DNA of 63,331 nt from CAYJVB01 sp964373575 (GTDB lineage Archaea; Aenigmatarchaeota; Aenigmatarchaeia; CG10238-14): contig CAYJVB010000002.1 of the NCBI GenBank assembly GCA_964373575.1, forward strand, positions 1 through 63,331, in the 5' to 3' direction. Each line of letters starts with the position of its first letter. The first letter of the stretch is position 1. The position numbers were made by a program, and so were the translations under genes. The notes under the pieces are model-generated. The model was given only the letters and a program-made list of their open reading frames with translations. It searched no databases and was not told the DNA's origin. Below are positions 17,809 to 26,500 of the stretch, piece by piece.

Positions 17809-18848
17809 ATGAACACTTTTTTCAAATATTGATCTGTTATGAACTTCCAAGAAAATTGTGTATTTAGCAGCTTGTAGCCGTATTCTCCATATGCTGTTCT
17901 AAGCTTTTCATTTTTCAAGATTTTAACAATTGCATTTGCTAGTTCGATGATACTCTCTTTCTCAATTAAAATACCATTTTTATTTTGATGTATCATTTCT
18001 TTAAACGTGCCATCATTTGTAGCAACAATAGGTTTTTTGAAAAAATATGCTACGGATGGAACAGAACTGTTATTTGCTTCTCTGTATGGCATTGCCACGA
18101 GGTCGCTAGCACTAAACATCTGGCTAACTGTATCCCATGGTAGGAATTCAGCATTTCTGATTATAGAGTTTTTTAATTTTAGTTTGTCGATTATTTTCTG
18201 ATACAGTTTCCAACCATCAAATGTTTTTCCTGATATTACAAATTTCACTCCTTTAATTTCTTTGTTAACTAAAGGTACCGATTTCAATAATATATCTAGT
18301 CCCTTATTGTATGTAATCCAACCGAAAAATAGAACATAATACTTGTCTTTCCATCCTAATTTTTTTCTTGCTAAGTTCTTGTCGAACAATTTAAGCTGTT
18401 CTAAGTTTGTTGCTATTGGGGTGTATGCTGTTACTTCGTGGCCTAAACCCTCAAGTAATTTTTTGTTTCTTTTTGAATGGGTGACAAGCTTATCGCTAGT
18501 TTCATAAATAAGTTTTCGTATAAACATCGGCCTGTATATTGTGTGTATCGTCCATGGCTCTTCGTGGGCTTCAAAAATCAATTCAAAGCTTTTGATTTCC
18601 CTTAATGCTACTATTATCAAATGCATTGGCCAAATTAGCTGCTGGATGTCAACTGCTGTATAATTACCGAATAATATCTCTTTGATAATTTCTATGTAGA
18701 AACCCAACTTATGTGTGAACTTTTCATTTTTTCTGTCGAGAAATTTAATGTTTATTCTATCCTTTATTTTAAGATAGAGTGGTTTAGCATATTCGTAAAT
18801 TCCTCCACCACTGGCGTCGCAAATCATTAAAATTTTTTTCTGTCTCAT
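17805..18848 (-). CDS. GT4-family glycosyltransferase
   Basis: A 347-residue GT-B glycosyltransferase starting MRQKKILMICDASGGGIYEY, with the glycine-rich turn that binds the donor or acceptor, and a C-terminal domain with LFFGWITYNKGLDILL near 188 and a PSVAYFFKKPIVATNDG segment near 285. It is translationally coupled to the following GT39 gene by a 4-nt overlap, so the cytoplasmic and external transferases may act on the same glycan. Sugar and acceptor unknown. Confidence 0.82.
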   Translation of the reverse strand: MRQKKILMICDASGGGIYEYAKPLYLKIKDRINIKFLDRKNEKFTHKLGFYIEIIKEILFGNYTAVDIQQLIWPMHLIIVALREIKSFELIFEAHEEPWTIHTIYRPMFIRKLIYETSDKLVTHSKRNKKLLEGLGHEVTAYTPIATNLEQLKLFDKNLARKKLGWKDKYYVLFFGWITYNKGLDILLKSVPLVNKEIKGVKFVISGKTFDGWKLYQKIIDKLKLKNSIIRNAEFLPWDTVSQMFSASDLVAMPYREANNSSVPSVAYFFKKPIVATNDGTFKEMIHQNKNGILIEKESIIELANAIVKILKNEKLRTAYGEYGYKLLNTQFSWKFITDQYLKKVFI

Positions 18849-18898
18849 ACAAAAGCATCTAAAGTTATATATTAAAATCTAACAGATAAGGTGTATAT

Positions 18899-19864
18899 AT
18901 GGGTTTTTTTGAAGGTAGGAATGTTCTAATAACAGGGGCGGCAGGTTTTGGCGGTTCTAATTTAACTAAACTTTTGATAAATCAAGGAGCTAATATTACT
19001 GCGTTAGTAAGAGATGCGAAAAAGATGGTAAATCTTGAAGGTTATCTTGATAAAGTCAAAGTTGTAGAAGCTGATGTTAGAGACGAAAAAGCTGTTATGG
19101 GTGCTGTGAGAAATCAAGATATTATATATCATTTTGCCACTTTCCTTGGGACAGGGATGAAAAGTGTTATGTCTGCAGCTAAAGATCCAAAAACAACCTT
19201 TGGTATTAATGTTATTGGTGCTGTGAATGTTGCAAGGAACGCTTCCTTAGAAAATGTGAAGAGAATGGTATTCATCAGCACTTGTCACGTATATGGGGAA
19301 CAACCTTCTCATTTATTGCCGTTGAAGGAGGACGTTGTACCAAACCCCTTAGACATGTATGCTGTTTCTAAATATACAGCTGAATTGGCATTAAGACACT
19401 TTATGGATGATATAGAGATCATAATCACAAGAGCATTCAATCAATATGGAGAGGGACATATTGGAGATTACTTTATGCCTAAGGTTATAACACATTTCCT
19501 GAGAGGGGTTAAGCCCGTGCTGTGGAGTCCTTATACAACTAGAGATTATAGCTATGTTGGAGATGTTGTGGAGGGTTATTCATTGGTTGGAGAAAAGGGG
19601 AGAAAGAGCGAGGTGTACCATTTCTCTTCTGAAAGGGAAACAAGCATGGGAGATATGCTGAAAGCTATTGCTAATTCTTTTGAGGTTGAGGCGATTGATG
19701 TTGAATGGAGATCGGATAGACCCAATGATTTTTCTAGATCTTCTGGAGATTCGACTAAGGCTAGAAATCAGTTAGGGTGGTTGCCTAGAGTTTCCATAGA
19801 AGAAGGCATGAATAAAACAATTGATTGGTGGAAGAGACACCCTGAGCTGTGGGATTTGAAATAA
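18899..19864 (+). CDS. NAD-dependent sugar epimerase/dehydratase (extended SDR)
   Basis: A 321-residue extended SDR with the Rossmann motif TGAAGFGGSN (12-21), slightly altered from the usual GxxGFIG, and catalytic Y154-x3-K158 (YAVSK). It resembles GDP-mannose 4,6-dehydratase and UDP-sugar 4-epimerase relatives. An AT-rich TATA-like stretch (18862-18878) lies about 26 nt upstream of the ATG, so the transcript is probably leaderless. It starts a plus-strand series with the Nudix-domain gene and another SDR gene (20748). Substrate unknown. Confidence 0.83.
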   Translation: MGFFEGRNVLITGAAGFGGSNLTKLLINQGANITALVRDAKKMVNLEGYLDKVKVVEADVRDEKAVMGAVRNQDIIYHFATFLGTGMKSVMSAAKDPKTTFGINVIGAVNVARNASLENVKRMVFISTCHVYGEQPSHLLPLKEDVVPNPLDMYAVSKYTAELALRHFMDDIEIIITRAFNQYGEGHIGDYFMPKVITHFLRGVKPVLWSPYTTRDYSYVGDVVEGYSLVGEKGRKSEVYHFSSERETSMGDMLKAIANSFEVEAIDVEWRSDRPNDFSRSSGDSTKARNQLGWLPRVSIEEGMNKTIDWWKRHPELWDLK

Positions 19865-19923
19865 TTAATAACTTACTGAAATTCAAACTCTTTAAATCCT
19901 TAACCCTGGTAAAATATTAAACT

Positions 19924-20727
19924 ATGGTTGAAATACAATATTACTTAAGACCGGAAATAGCAGCTGTATATGACCTATGTCCTCATCCAATTATATCAGG
20001 TAAATATTTGCTAGACGAACCAATTGAAAGTTATAGAGAAAGATTTGATAGTCCTAAACATGGACCTCCTGGCACACTATTTGATACTACAGGAAATGAA
20101 TACGTATACTTAGAAACTAGATATTGGTTATACAGAGCAGTAATAGACAGTATGTTGCCAGAAATGAGACATAATATGAGAATTTCTTCTGTTGGCGTGG
20201 CAGTTTTAACTCGAGATAAGAAAGTCTTAGTTCATAGACGTGGAAATGACATGGAACAATATCCCGGTAAGTTGGATAGTAGTGCGGCTGGAATAATGCA
20301 TATTGTAGATAGTAGATTAGATCCGAGAGCTGAAATAAAGGAAAAATTAAGAAGAGAGTTAGGAATAACTGATGATCAAATTCAATATCTTGGATTGTCT
20401 TGTGTTCATCACGCATCAGATCCCAAGGCTATGAGTGGCATGTACGGTTTTGTAGTTGGCGTCACGAGTGAACCAAGTGAATTAATAGAACAAGTGAATC
20501 CTCACTATATATCCGAAGCGGAGTTAATCAAGCGAGATGATTTACCAGATTTTGTATCCGAAAAATTTGGTACCCATGAATTAATTGGTGATGGTGCTGC
20601 TGTTTTACTAGCTAGTCTTCCTTACAATGTATTCATAGATACTGTTAAGAAAATAAATCGTAGGACGCGCCATAAAGTTGCATTTGGAAAGTTGCAAAGA
20701 GGCATTTTTATAGAAGAGATTATATAA
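19924..20727 (+). CDS. Nudix-domain protein with a degenerate Nudix box
   Basis: The 267-residue protein has an N-terminal part of about 75 residues without a recognised domain, then a clear Nudix core: SVGVAVLTRDKKVLVHRRG (about 87-105), a glycine-containing turn, and a helix with REL near residue 138. The helix reads KEKLRRELGI where the catalytic box needs R-E-U-x-E-E-x-G-U, so at least two metal-binding glutamates are missing. The C-terminal lobe again looks Nudix-like. It may bind a nucleotide or nucleotide sugar without hydrolysing it. It is flanked by two SDR genes on the same strand. Confidence 0.72.
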   Translation: MVEIQYYLRPEIAAVYDLCPHPIISGKYLLDEPIESYRERFDSPKHGPPGTLFDTTGNEYVYLETRYWLYRAVIDSMLPEMRHNMRISSVGVAVLTRDKKVLVHRRGNDMEQYPGKLDSSAAGIMHIVDSRLDPRAEIKEKLRRELGITDDQIQYLGLSCVHHASDPKAMSGMYGFVVGVTSEPSELIEQVNPHYISEAELIKRDDLPDFVSEKFGTHELIGDGAAVLLASLPYNVFIDTVKKINRRTRHKVAFGKLQRGIFIEEII

Positions 20728-20747
20728 TTATGTTTCATATTTAGTTT

Positions 20748-21698
20748 ATGTCAAATTTTGAACAACTAAAAGATACACATGTTTTGGTTATCGGCGGAGC
20801 AGGTTTCATAGGTTCAAATCTTGTTAAACAGCTGTGCAAAATCGGATCAGAAATAACTATTCTAGATAACTTCTCAGCTGGAAGAAAAGAATATATTGAG
20901 GGATTGGACATCAAAGTAATCGATGGAGATATTACAGATACTAACGTATTTAGTGAGTTTAATTCTAAAATAGATTTTGTGGTTAACTTAGCTGCGTATT
21001 CTAATTTCAATAACTGCGAAAAGAATCCTGATATTGCTTTCAAAATAAATATTCAGGGAACATTTAATGTATTCAAATTTGCTTTGGAGAGGAAAGTAAA
21101 AAAAGTACTATTCCCATCATCATGTCTGCTTTATGGGACATATCCTAAATATTTACCACAAGACGAGAAACATCCAACTGAATTTGCTAGTAGTGTTTAT
21201 ACAACTACCAAGAAGATTGGAGAGGATATGTCCGCATTGTTCTATGAAAAGTATAAATTACCGATAATATGGTTTAGATTTTTCAACAACTTTGGTCCTG
21301 GACAACAATCTGATTATTTCATTCCAACATTGATAATACAAGCAATGAAGAATAAAGAGATAGAGATATGGAGCACAAGACCTGTTAGAGACTATATTTA
21401 TGTCAAGGATACAGTTAATGCATTAATGAAAGCTTTGACAGTTGATTTCTGTGGTGGTCCGGTGAACTTAGGCTCTGGTATTGAGACAAGCACAGGAGAG
21501 GTTGCAAAAAAGATCTCTGAAATGTTTAATGCTAAACTTAAGATTCTTGACAAACCAGTTGGAGGGGCTATGAGACAAAAGTGTGACTATTCATTAGCAA
21601 AAAAAGTTCTAGGTTGGGAACCAACTACTAAATTTGAAGATGGACTCAAAGAAACAATAGAGTGGTGGAAAAATAATCAATATTTGCTTGAAAAATAA
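20748..21698 (+). CDS. NAD-dependent sugar epimerase/dehydratase (extended SDR)
   Basis: A 316-residue extended SDR with IGGAGFIGSN (15-24) and catalytic Y151-x3-K155 (YTTTK). The C-terminal substrate domain has the RDYIYVKDTVNAL signature of UDP-glucose 4-epimerase and UDP-glucuronate decarboxylase relatives. It is 20 nt after the Nudix-domain gene. Its stop abuts that of the convergent C-methyltransferase with no gap. Substrate unknown. Confidence 0.85.
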   Translation: MSNFEQLKDTHVLVIGGAGFIGSNLVKQLCKIGSEITILDNFSAGRKEYIEGLDIKVIDGDITDTNVFSEFNSKIDFVVNLAAYSNFNNCEKNPDIAFKINIQGTFNVFKFALERKVKKVLFPSSCLLYGTYPKYLPQDEKHPTEFASSVYTTTKKIGEDMSALFYEKYKLPIIWFRFFNNFGPGQQSDYFIPTLIIQAMKNKEIEIWSTRPVRDYIYVKDTVNALMKALTVDFCGGPVNLGSGIETSTGEVAKKISEMFNAKLKILDKPVGGAMRQKCDYSLAKKVLGWEPTTKFEDGLKETIEWWKNNQYLLEK

Positions 21699-22964
21699 TT
21701 ACTTTTTACTTGAATCTATTATTTTGAATTCTGGTAATGGTACTATGAATTTGCCGCCTGATTCTAGGAAATCCCTTTCCCTTTCTTTGAATGATTCAAG
21801 AAAATGCCATGGTAATACCAAGAAATAATCAGGTTTTTCTGCTCTAGCTTGTTCTTCTGATATTATAGGTATCCATGTTCCAATCGTCATTTTACCCCAT
21901 TTATTTGGATTTCTTTCTGCAGCTGCTTTTATCACATTGCTATCTAGGCCGAAGTATTGTAGTAGAGTATTTCCTTTTGTAGAAGCACCATAAACATACA
22001 CACTTTTTCCAGTGTCGACTTCTTTTTTTATGAATGTAGTTAATTCTTTTTTTATTTTGTCTATTCTTTTAGTAAATTCGTCATATACTTGTCTACTACT
22101 AAGACCAAGTTTTTCTTCATATTCTTCTAAATATTGTAATCTTTCTTTTGCTCCACCAAACGGTTTTATTGATTTGGCATGTTTGTGCTTAATATATGTT
22201 CTGATGCTCCCACCGTTTATCGCATTCAGTTCAACATCAAAAATTTCAAGATGATGTCTTTCTAGAAGATTTTTCAACGCTAACACTGAATAATATTCTA
22301 GGTGCTCGTGACATATTGCATCAAAAGCATTTTTTTCCAACGTAAGAGGCAGATAATGCATTTCAATTATCCATACACCGTTATCATCTAAACATTTTAC
22401 TACACCAGCAACAAATGTATTTGGATCATCTAAATCATAGAACATGGCAATGCTTGTGATAACTTTTGCTTTTTTGCCACTAGAAACTTTTCTGAATTCT
22501 TCATAGCCGAAAAAATCGTTAATGATTTTTGTTGTGGCAACTTCTGCCTCTGTAATCAAATTTGTTGCTGGCTCAAAACCAATTGCATTAATATTTTTTG
22601 TTTTGTACGCTCTCAAGAGAGTGCCATCATTACATCCTATGTCTAATACAATATCTCCCGTGTTTAATTTCACTAACTGTTCTGCTTTATCTACAATGTC
22701 TTTCAACGCTTGTCTCATTGACTCGTTTGTTCCTGACTTATACCAGTAGTTTCTGTAAAGAATTTGTCCTGGTATTGTATGCTTCAATTGTAATAAACCA
22801 CAGCCACCATTATTGACATCACAGAGAACTAGCTCTAATGGGGCCTTTACCCCTTCTTCTTTAGAATCTACAAAATTAGAGACATAATGTGTTCCCAAAG
22901 AAAGAATAGAAATTAGGTCTTCTGAGCCACAAATTCTGCAGCTTGTTATTTCTCTAATTTGCAT
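21699..22964 (-). CDS. sugar C-methyltransferase (TylC3/NovU type)
   Basis: The 421-residue protein has the same three-part layout as 6942-8222: N-terminal zinc-binding cysteines (C9/C12 in CRICGS, and the LCDVNNGGCG pair near residue 48-56), a SAM-binding VLDIGCNDGTLL segment (about 105-116), the ICHEHLEYYS segment, and a C-terminal Rossmann-like domain ending PLPEFKIID. It is more divergent from the other two copies than they are from each other, judging by the shared C-termini. It would methylate a 4-keto nucleotide sugar. It is monocistronic. Confidence 0.85.
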   Translation of the reverse strand: MQIREITSCRICGSEDLISILSLGTHYVSNFVDSKEEGVKAPLELVLCDVNNGGCGLLQLKHTIPGQILYRNYWYKSGTNESMRQALKDIVDKAEQLVKLNTGDIVLDIGCNDGTLLRAYKTKNINAIGFEPATNLITEAEVATTKIINDFFGYEEFRKVSSGKKAKVITSIAMFYDLDDPNTFVAGVVKCLDDNGVWIIEMHYLPLTLEKNAFDAICHEHLEYYSVLALKNLLERHHLEIFDVELNAINGGSIRTYIKHKHAKSIKPFGGAKERLQYLEEYEEKLGLSSRQVYDEFTKRIDKIKKELTTFIKKEVDTGKSVYVYGASTKGNTLLQYFGLDSNVIKAAAERNPNKWGKMTIGTWIPIISEEQARAEKPDYFLVLPWHFLESFKERERDFLESGGKFIVPLPEFKIIDSSKK

Positions 22965-23077
22965 AGAATACCCTTTGAAAATATCAAAATTATATATGCA
23001 ATAAAACTTTTAAGTTAATAGACAAGCTTTTTCTGAAAACTTCTTATTTTTTAACTTTATCTTTTAGATAGGCTATC

Positions 23078-23536
23078 ATGAGGAAAAAGATTTGCATAAC
23101 CTGTAGCGCTGGAGGCCACTTTGCTGAGGCTATACAGCTTTTACCTATTCTGAAAAGTTATGACACATTTTTCTTTACTTTTTATGTCAGCCATATCAAA
23201 AGCTCTCTGAGAGGATATAAAGTCTATTATACATTTAACCCAAAAAGGAGCCCTTTAATTTATGCTAGGATAATTCTTAAATCCATCTTTGTTTTGCTAA
23301 AAGAAAGACCGAAAGTTATTATCTCGACAGGCGCAGGAAGTACGGTTCCTATATCTTTGTTAGGAAAGTTATTGTTTAATGCCAAATTAATATACGTTGA
23401 TTGTTCTGCTCAAGTAAGAACTCCATCTCTGACAGGGCGTATTATCTACAATATTGCTGATCTTTTCTTTGTGCAGTGGAAGTTACTGAAAAATAGATAT
23501 GGAGATAAGGCGATATACGGTGGTTTGTTGATATGA
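23078..23536 (+). CDS. Alg14/PssD-like glycosyltransferase subunit
   Basis: Alg14 is the membrane-associated, acceptor-binding half of a two-subunit UDP-GlcNAc transferase that adds the second sugar to polyprenyl-PP-GlcNAc. The 152-residue protein starts KICITCSAGGHFAEA (residues 4-18), the glycine loop typical of Alg14 and of the MurG N-terminal half, and has VIISTGAGSTVP near residue 84. Its last 4 nt overlap the start of the Alg13-like gene, so the two subunits are translationally coupled. Confidence 0.88.
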   Translation: MRKKICITCSAGGHFAEAIQLLPILKSYDTFFFTFYVSHIKSSLRGYKVYYTFNPKRSPLIYARIILKSIFVLLKERPKVIISTGAGSTVPISLLGKLLFNAKLIYVDCSAQVRTPSLTGRIIYNIADLFFVQWKLLKNRYGDKAIYGGLLI

Positions 23537-24009
23537 TATTAGTAACAGTTGGCACACACGAGCAACCATTTGATAGGTTAATAGAGGAGGTGGATAGACT
23601 TGCAGGCAAAGGCAGGCTAAGAGATGTTGTAGCGCAAATTGGATATTGTAAATACAGGCCTAAGTACATCAAAAAAGTTTTCAAATTCGTTGAATATCAA
23701 GAAATGGATAGGCTGTTCAGAGATGCAGATATAGTTATTACCCATGCAGGTATTGGATCTACGTTGCTAGCTATTAGATACGGTAAACCTACTGTTGTTG
23801 TACCGCGGTTGAAAGAGCTTGGAGAACACTTAACATACCATCAGTTGGATGTTACTAGAGAGTTAGCATCTGATGATAAAATAATTGCAGTGTATGATGT
23901 AAAAGACTTGGAAGAAGCTGTGCAGAAAGCGAAAAACTGGAAAGTAAAACCCATTAAAAAAGGTAAAGTGTTTAATATTATTCGAGATTATTTAACTAAG
24001 ATTATGTGA
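23533..24009 (+). CDS. Alg13/PssE-like glycosyltransferase catalytic subunit
   Basis: Alg13 is the soluble UDP-sugar-binding half of the Alg13/Alg14 transferase, equivalent to the GT28 C-terminal half of MurG. The 158-residue protein starts MILVTVGTHEQPFDRL and has the donor-binding signature ITHAGIGSTLLAIRYGKPTV near residues 72-91. It overlaps the Alg14-like gene by 4 nt. The pair, an Alg7-like enzyme at 1608 and AglB at 30111 together suggest a eukaryote-like start of N-glycan assembly; the second sugar need not be GlcNAc. Confidence 0.9.
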   Translation: MILVTVGTHEQPFDRLIEEVDRLAGKGRLRDVVAQIGYCKYRPKYIKKVFKFVEYQEMDRLFRDADIVITHAGIGSTLLAIRYGKPTVVVPRLKELGEHLTYHQLDVTRELASDDKIIAVYDVKDLEEAVQKAKNWKVKPIKKGKVFNIIRDYLTKIM

Positions 24010-24013
24010 TTTG

Positions 24014-24679
24014 ATGAGTTATTATCGAAGTTTTAGAATCGTGATTGGGAGTAGATTATGGCGTTGGTATGTCCATAAGGTCTACGAGGAAAATTTGGCT
24101 GATTTGGAGAAGATAAGTTTTTGGCCGGATTTTTCTAGGGAGGGTTTTACTTGTTTATTGTGTGGAGTAGGTAATGAAGCTACGGCGGAAGTGTTTATTA
24201 ATTTCGTTTTTAGTAAGAACCCAAAAGCAAGGATTGTTATTATTGATTTAGGTGCAGAGCAGATTGAAGCAGTAAAGCAAATGGTTAAAGAGAAGTTTAC
24301 AAGAGGTGAGATAGAGGTAAGGCAGATGAATGCGCTTGACTTGGCCAAGTGGATTGATAGCGGGAGTATTGATTGGATTGAAACGGACGTAATATCACCC
24401 TTTTTTGATGATCAATCGCTAGAGAAATTGTTTAAAGTTTGGGGTCAGTTGTTGACTAAGAGTGGCTTTGTTACTAATCGGGTGATGGCGAGCAGAAATG
24501 TGTGGGAGCGGATGATCGAGCGAATTGTTATTTGGTTAGGTAAAATATGGTTGGGGGTAAAATTGTATCCACGGTCGAAGAAGTCATTTGAAGCTATGCT
24601 CACCACGCAGAGATGGCGGTTTGTGGATGTACCGACAATATTACCAACTTTGTGGCGATACGCTATGGTTGGGGTGTAG
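24014..24679 (+). CDS. probable Rossmann-fold methyltransferase-like protein, atypical base composition
   Basis: The 221-residue protein has LLCGVGNEATAE (about 49-60) followed by a strand ending VIIDLGAEQ (about 77-85) and later ETDVISPFF. This is the pattern of a class I SAM-dependent methyltransferase, with a weaker glycine motif than usual. It is rich in tryptophan and basic residues. The DNA is visibly richer in G and in codons such as CGG, GCG and TGG than the neighbouring genes, suggesting recent transfer. The ATG at 24014 is preferred over a TTG at 24011. It lies 4 nt after the Alg13-like gene. Confidence 0.5.
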   Translation: MSYYRSFRIVIGSRLWRWYVHKVYEENLADLEKISFWPDFSREGFTCLLCGVGNEATAEVFINFVFSKNPKARIVIIDLGAEQIEAVKQMVKEKFTRGEIEVRQMNALDLAKWIDSGSIDWIETDVISPFFDDQSLEKLFKVWGQLLTKSGFVTNRVMASRNVWERMIERIVIWLGKIWLGVKLYPRSKKSFEAMLTTQRWRFVDVPTILPTLWRYAMVGV

Positions 24680-24822
24680 GACAGTAGATATGTGGTTGTT
24701 TATTATCTTTTATGTAAGGCCATAATAAAGTTTCTTTGCCACCACAAAATAAAACAACTTGTGTCGTACTTCCAGTATTATCTATTTAAGAATTGTCTTA
24801 GATACTAAGAGAAGGTGGTTTT
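24680..24822 (+). promoter_or_regulatory. intergenic region before the ATT-started GT4 gene
   Basis: No ORF or RNA is visible. A TATA-like tatttaag (24783-24790) precedes the GT4 gene, and gaaggtgg (24811-24818) is a Shine-Dalgarno-like site that ends 4 nt before the proposed ATT start at 24823. Confidence 0.45.
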
Positions 24823-25953
24823 ATTAGAATACTTTATCTTACTAGGGGAATGGCACCTTTCAAAGGTGGAATTGAAACATACTCGAATGAGCTAATAAAG
24901 CAGTTAGAAAAATTCAACAATATTAATATTATAACTTATTTGCATCCTGATAGACCACCAAAATCTAATATCCACCAAATTAGACATATTTTTCAAAATA
25001 GAAGCAAAGATTTTTTTAATTATTTTTTTTCCTCGATTAAAATTTCTTTTGGTTTAAAGTTTGACGTAATTCATGCAGCCAATGTTATTGAAGCGCTTCC
25101 TGGTATTGTATTGAAATTCTTAACAGGAAAACCTTTGGTAACCTCAGTTCATGACACGGGTTTTGTCAGAGCTAATCCACAATGGTCTACTTTTAGTTTT
25201 CTTATGCGAAAATATATTAGAAAATTTGTTTGCAAAATGTCTGATAAAGTTATTGTTCCAACTGAAAATATTAAAAATCAAATTGTAAAATTCTTAAATG
25301 TTGACCCATCAAATATAGTTGCAGTTCATTATGGTGTTGATAAGAAACTTTTTAATCCACATAATAAAGGAGTTTTGCGATCAAAATTAAAAATTCCAAA
25401 GGAAACATTTGTATTATATTATTGTGGTATGCTTTACCCTAAAAAGGGACTTGAATATGCTATTGAGGCTTTGAAATATGTCAAGGAGAAGACTAGTAAT
25501 TTTGTTTTTGTTATAGATGGAGCAGAGATATTTCTTGGATACGAGGATAGATTAAAAAAGCTTAGAGATGATTTTGATTTGGTCAATAAAATCATTTTTG
25601 TTGGACTGACAAAAGATAGAGAGAATTGGTATGTTGACTGTGATGCTTTTATTTTGCCTAGTGTTGATACTGAGGGATTGAGTGTAACTTGTCTTGAGTC
25701 AGGCGCTTCTGGTAAACCAATTATAACAACTACAATTCTTGAAGAAACAGGGGCTGTTATTAGGAATAAAACAGCATTAGTAGTTAAGCCTAAAGATTCT
25801 AAAGCTCTAGCAGAAGCTATTTTAAAACTAATTGAAGATAAATCATTAAGAAAAAGACTTTCCAAGGGAAGCTATCAGTATTCGATGAATTTCGATTGGG
25901 AGAAAACAAAAAAGGAAACTCAAGGGATCTATAAAGAAATAATTGGTGAATAA
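24823..25953 (+). CDS. GT4-family glycosyltransferase with a probable ATT start
   Basis: A 376-residue GT-B glycosyltransferase. The first usual start codon in frame is the ATG at 24850, which would remove the first beta-strand. Reading upstream gives IRILYLTRG directly before MAPFKGGIE, which is the normal GT4 N-terminus (strand, then Gly-Gly turn). No ATG, GTG or TTG exists between the in-frame stop and 24850, but an ATT at 24823 lies 4 nt after a GGTGG. The C-terminal domain has YYCGMLYPKKGLEYAI (about 205) and EGLSVTCLESGASGKP (about 285), with both E residues of the family motif. It starts a plus-strand operon of five genes up to the flippase. Confidence 0.82.
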   Translation: MRILYLTRGMAPFKGGIETYSNELIKQLEKFNNINIITYLHPDRPPKSNIHQIRHIFQNRSKDFFNYFFSSIKISFGLKFDVIHAANVIEALPGIVLKFLTGKPLVTSVHDTGFVRANPQWSTFSFLMRKYIRKFVCKMSDKVIVPTENIKNQIVKFLNVDPSNIVAVHYGVDKKLFNPHNKGVLRSKLKIPKETFVLYYCGMLYPKKGLEYAIEALKYVKEKTSNFVFVIDGAEIFLGYEDRLKKLRDDFDLVNKIIFVGLTKDRENWYVDCDAFILPSVDTEGLSVTCLESGASGKPIITTTILEETGAVIRNKTALVVKPKDSKALAEAILKLIEDKSLRKRLSKGSYQYSMNFDWEKTKKETQGIYKEIIGE

Positions 25954-26500
25954 TATCAAAATATTAGATATTGGTTGTGATGGAAGAAAATATCGAGCCA
26001 ATCCTGATGATAAGATTGTTGGACTGGATTTATATCCGGATAAAGATGTTGATGTTGTGTGGGATTTGGAGAAAATTCCACTTCCTTTCAAGAACAACGA
26101 GTTTGATATGGTAACTGCTAGCCACATATTAGAACATATAAACAACTTTTTTTCCCTGATTGAAGAAATACATCGAGTTATTAAGCCAGGCGGTGTTTTT
26201 AAGGTTTGGGTGCCTCATGCATCAGATCTGGCAGCTTTTGGCCATGTAGGACACGTAAGATATTTCACCGTTAATACTTTTTCTCATTTTACAGAATCGC
26301 ATCGTGAGAATCAGTTCACAAAGGCTCGATTCAAAATTAGAAAAGTACAATTGTTTTATGTTAGAAATTTTTCTAGATTTTGGATATTAAATTTTTTATT
26401 TTATCCCTTGATGAATTTTAGTCATAAATTGTATGAAAAGTTATTTTCTAGATTAATCCCAGCTGTTGAAATGTATGTTGAATTGGAGGTAGTTAAATGA
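25946..26500 (+). CDS. class I SAM-dependent methyltransferase
   Basis: The protein has 184 residues from a GTG at 25946 that overlaps the end of the GT4 gene by 8 nt. The SAM motif ILDIGCDGRKY is at residues 6-16, VGLDLYP at about 26, and the post-motif TASHILEHI at about 57, followed by EEIHRVIKPGGVFKVWVPH. It lacks any N-terminal extension, so the fold is minimal. The C-terminal part has aromatic-rich amphipathic segments that may touch the membrane. Probably modifies a glycan intermediate; substrate unknown. Confidence 0.82.
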   Translation: MNNIKILDIGCDGRKYRANPDDKIVGLDLYPDKDVDVVWDLEKIPLPFKNNEFDMVTASHILEHINNFFSLIEEIHRVIKPGGVFKVWVPHASDLAAFGHVGHVRYFTVNTFSHFTESHRENQFTKARFKIRKVQLFYVRNFSRFWILNFLFYPLMNFSHKLYEKLFSRLIPAVEMYVELEVVK

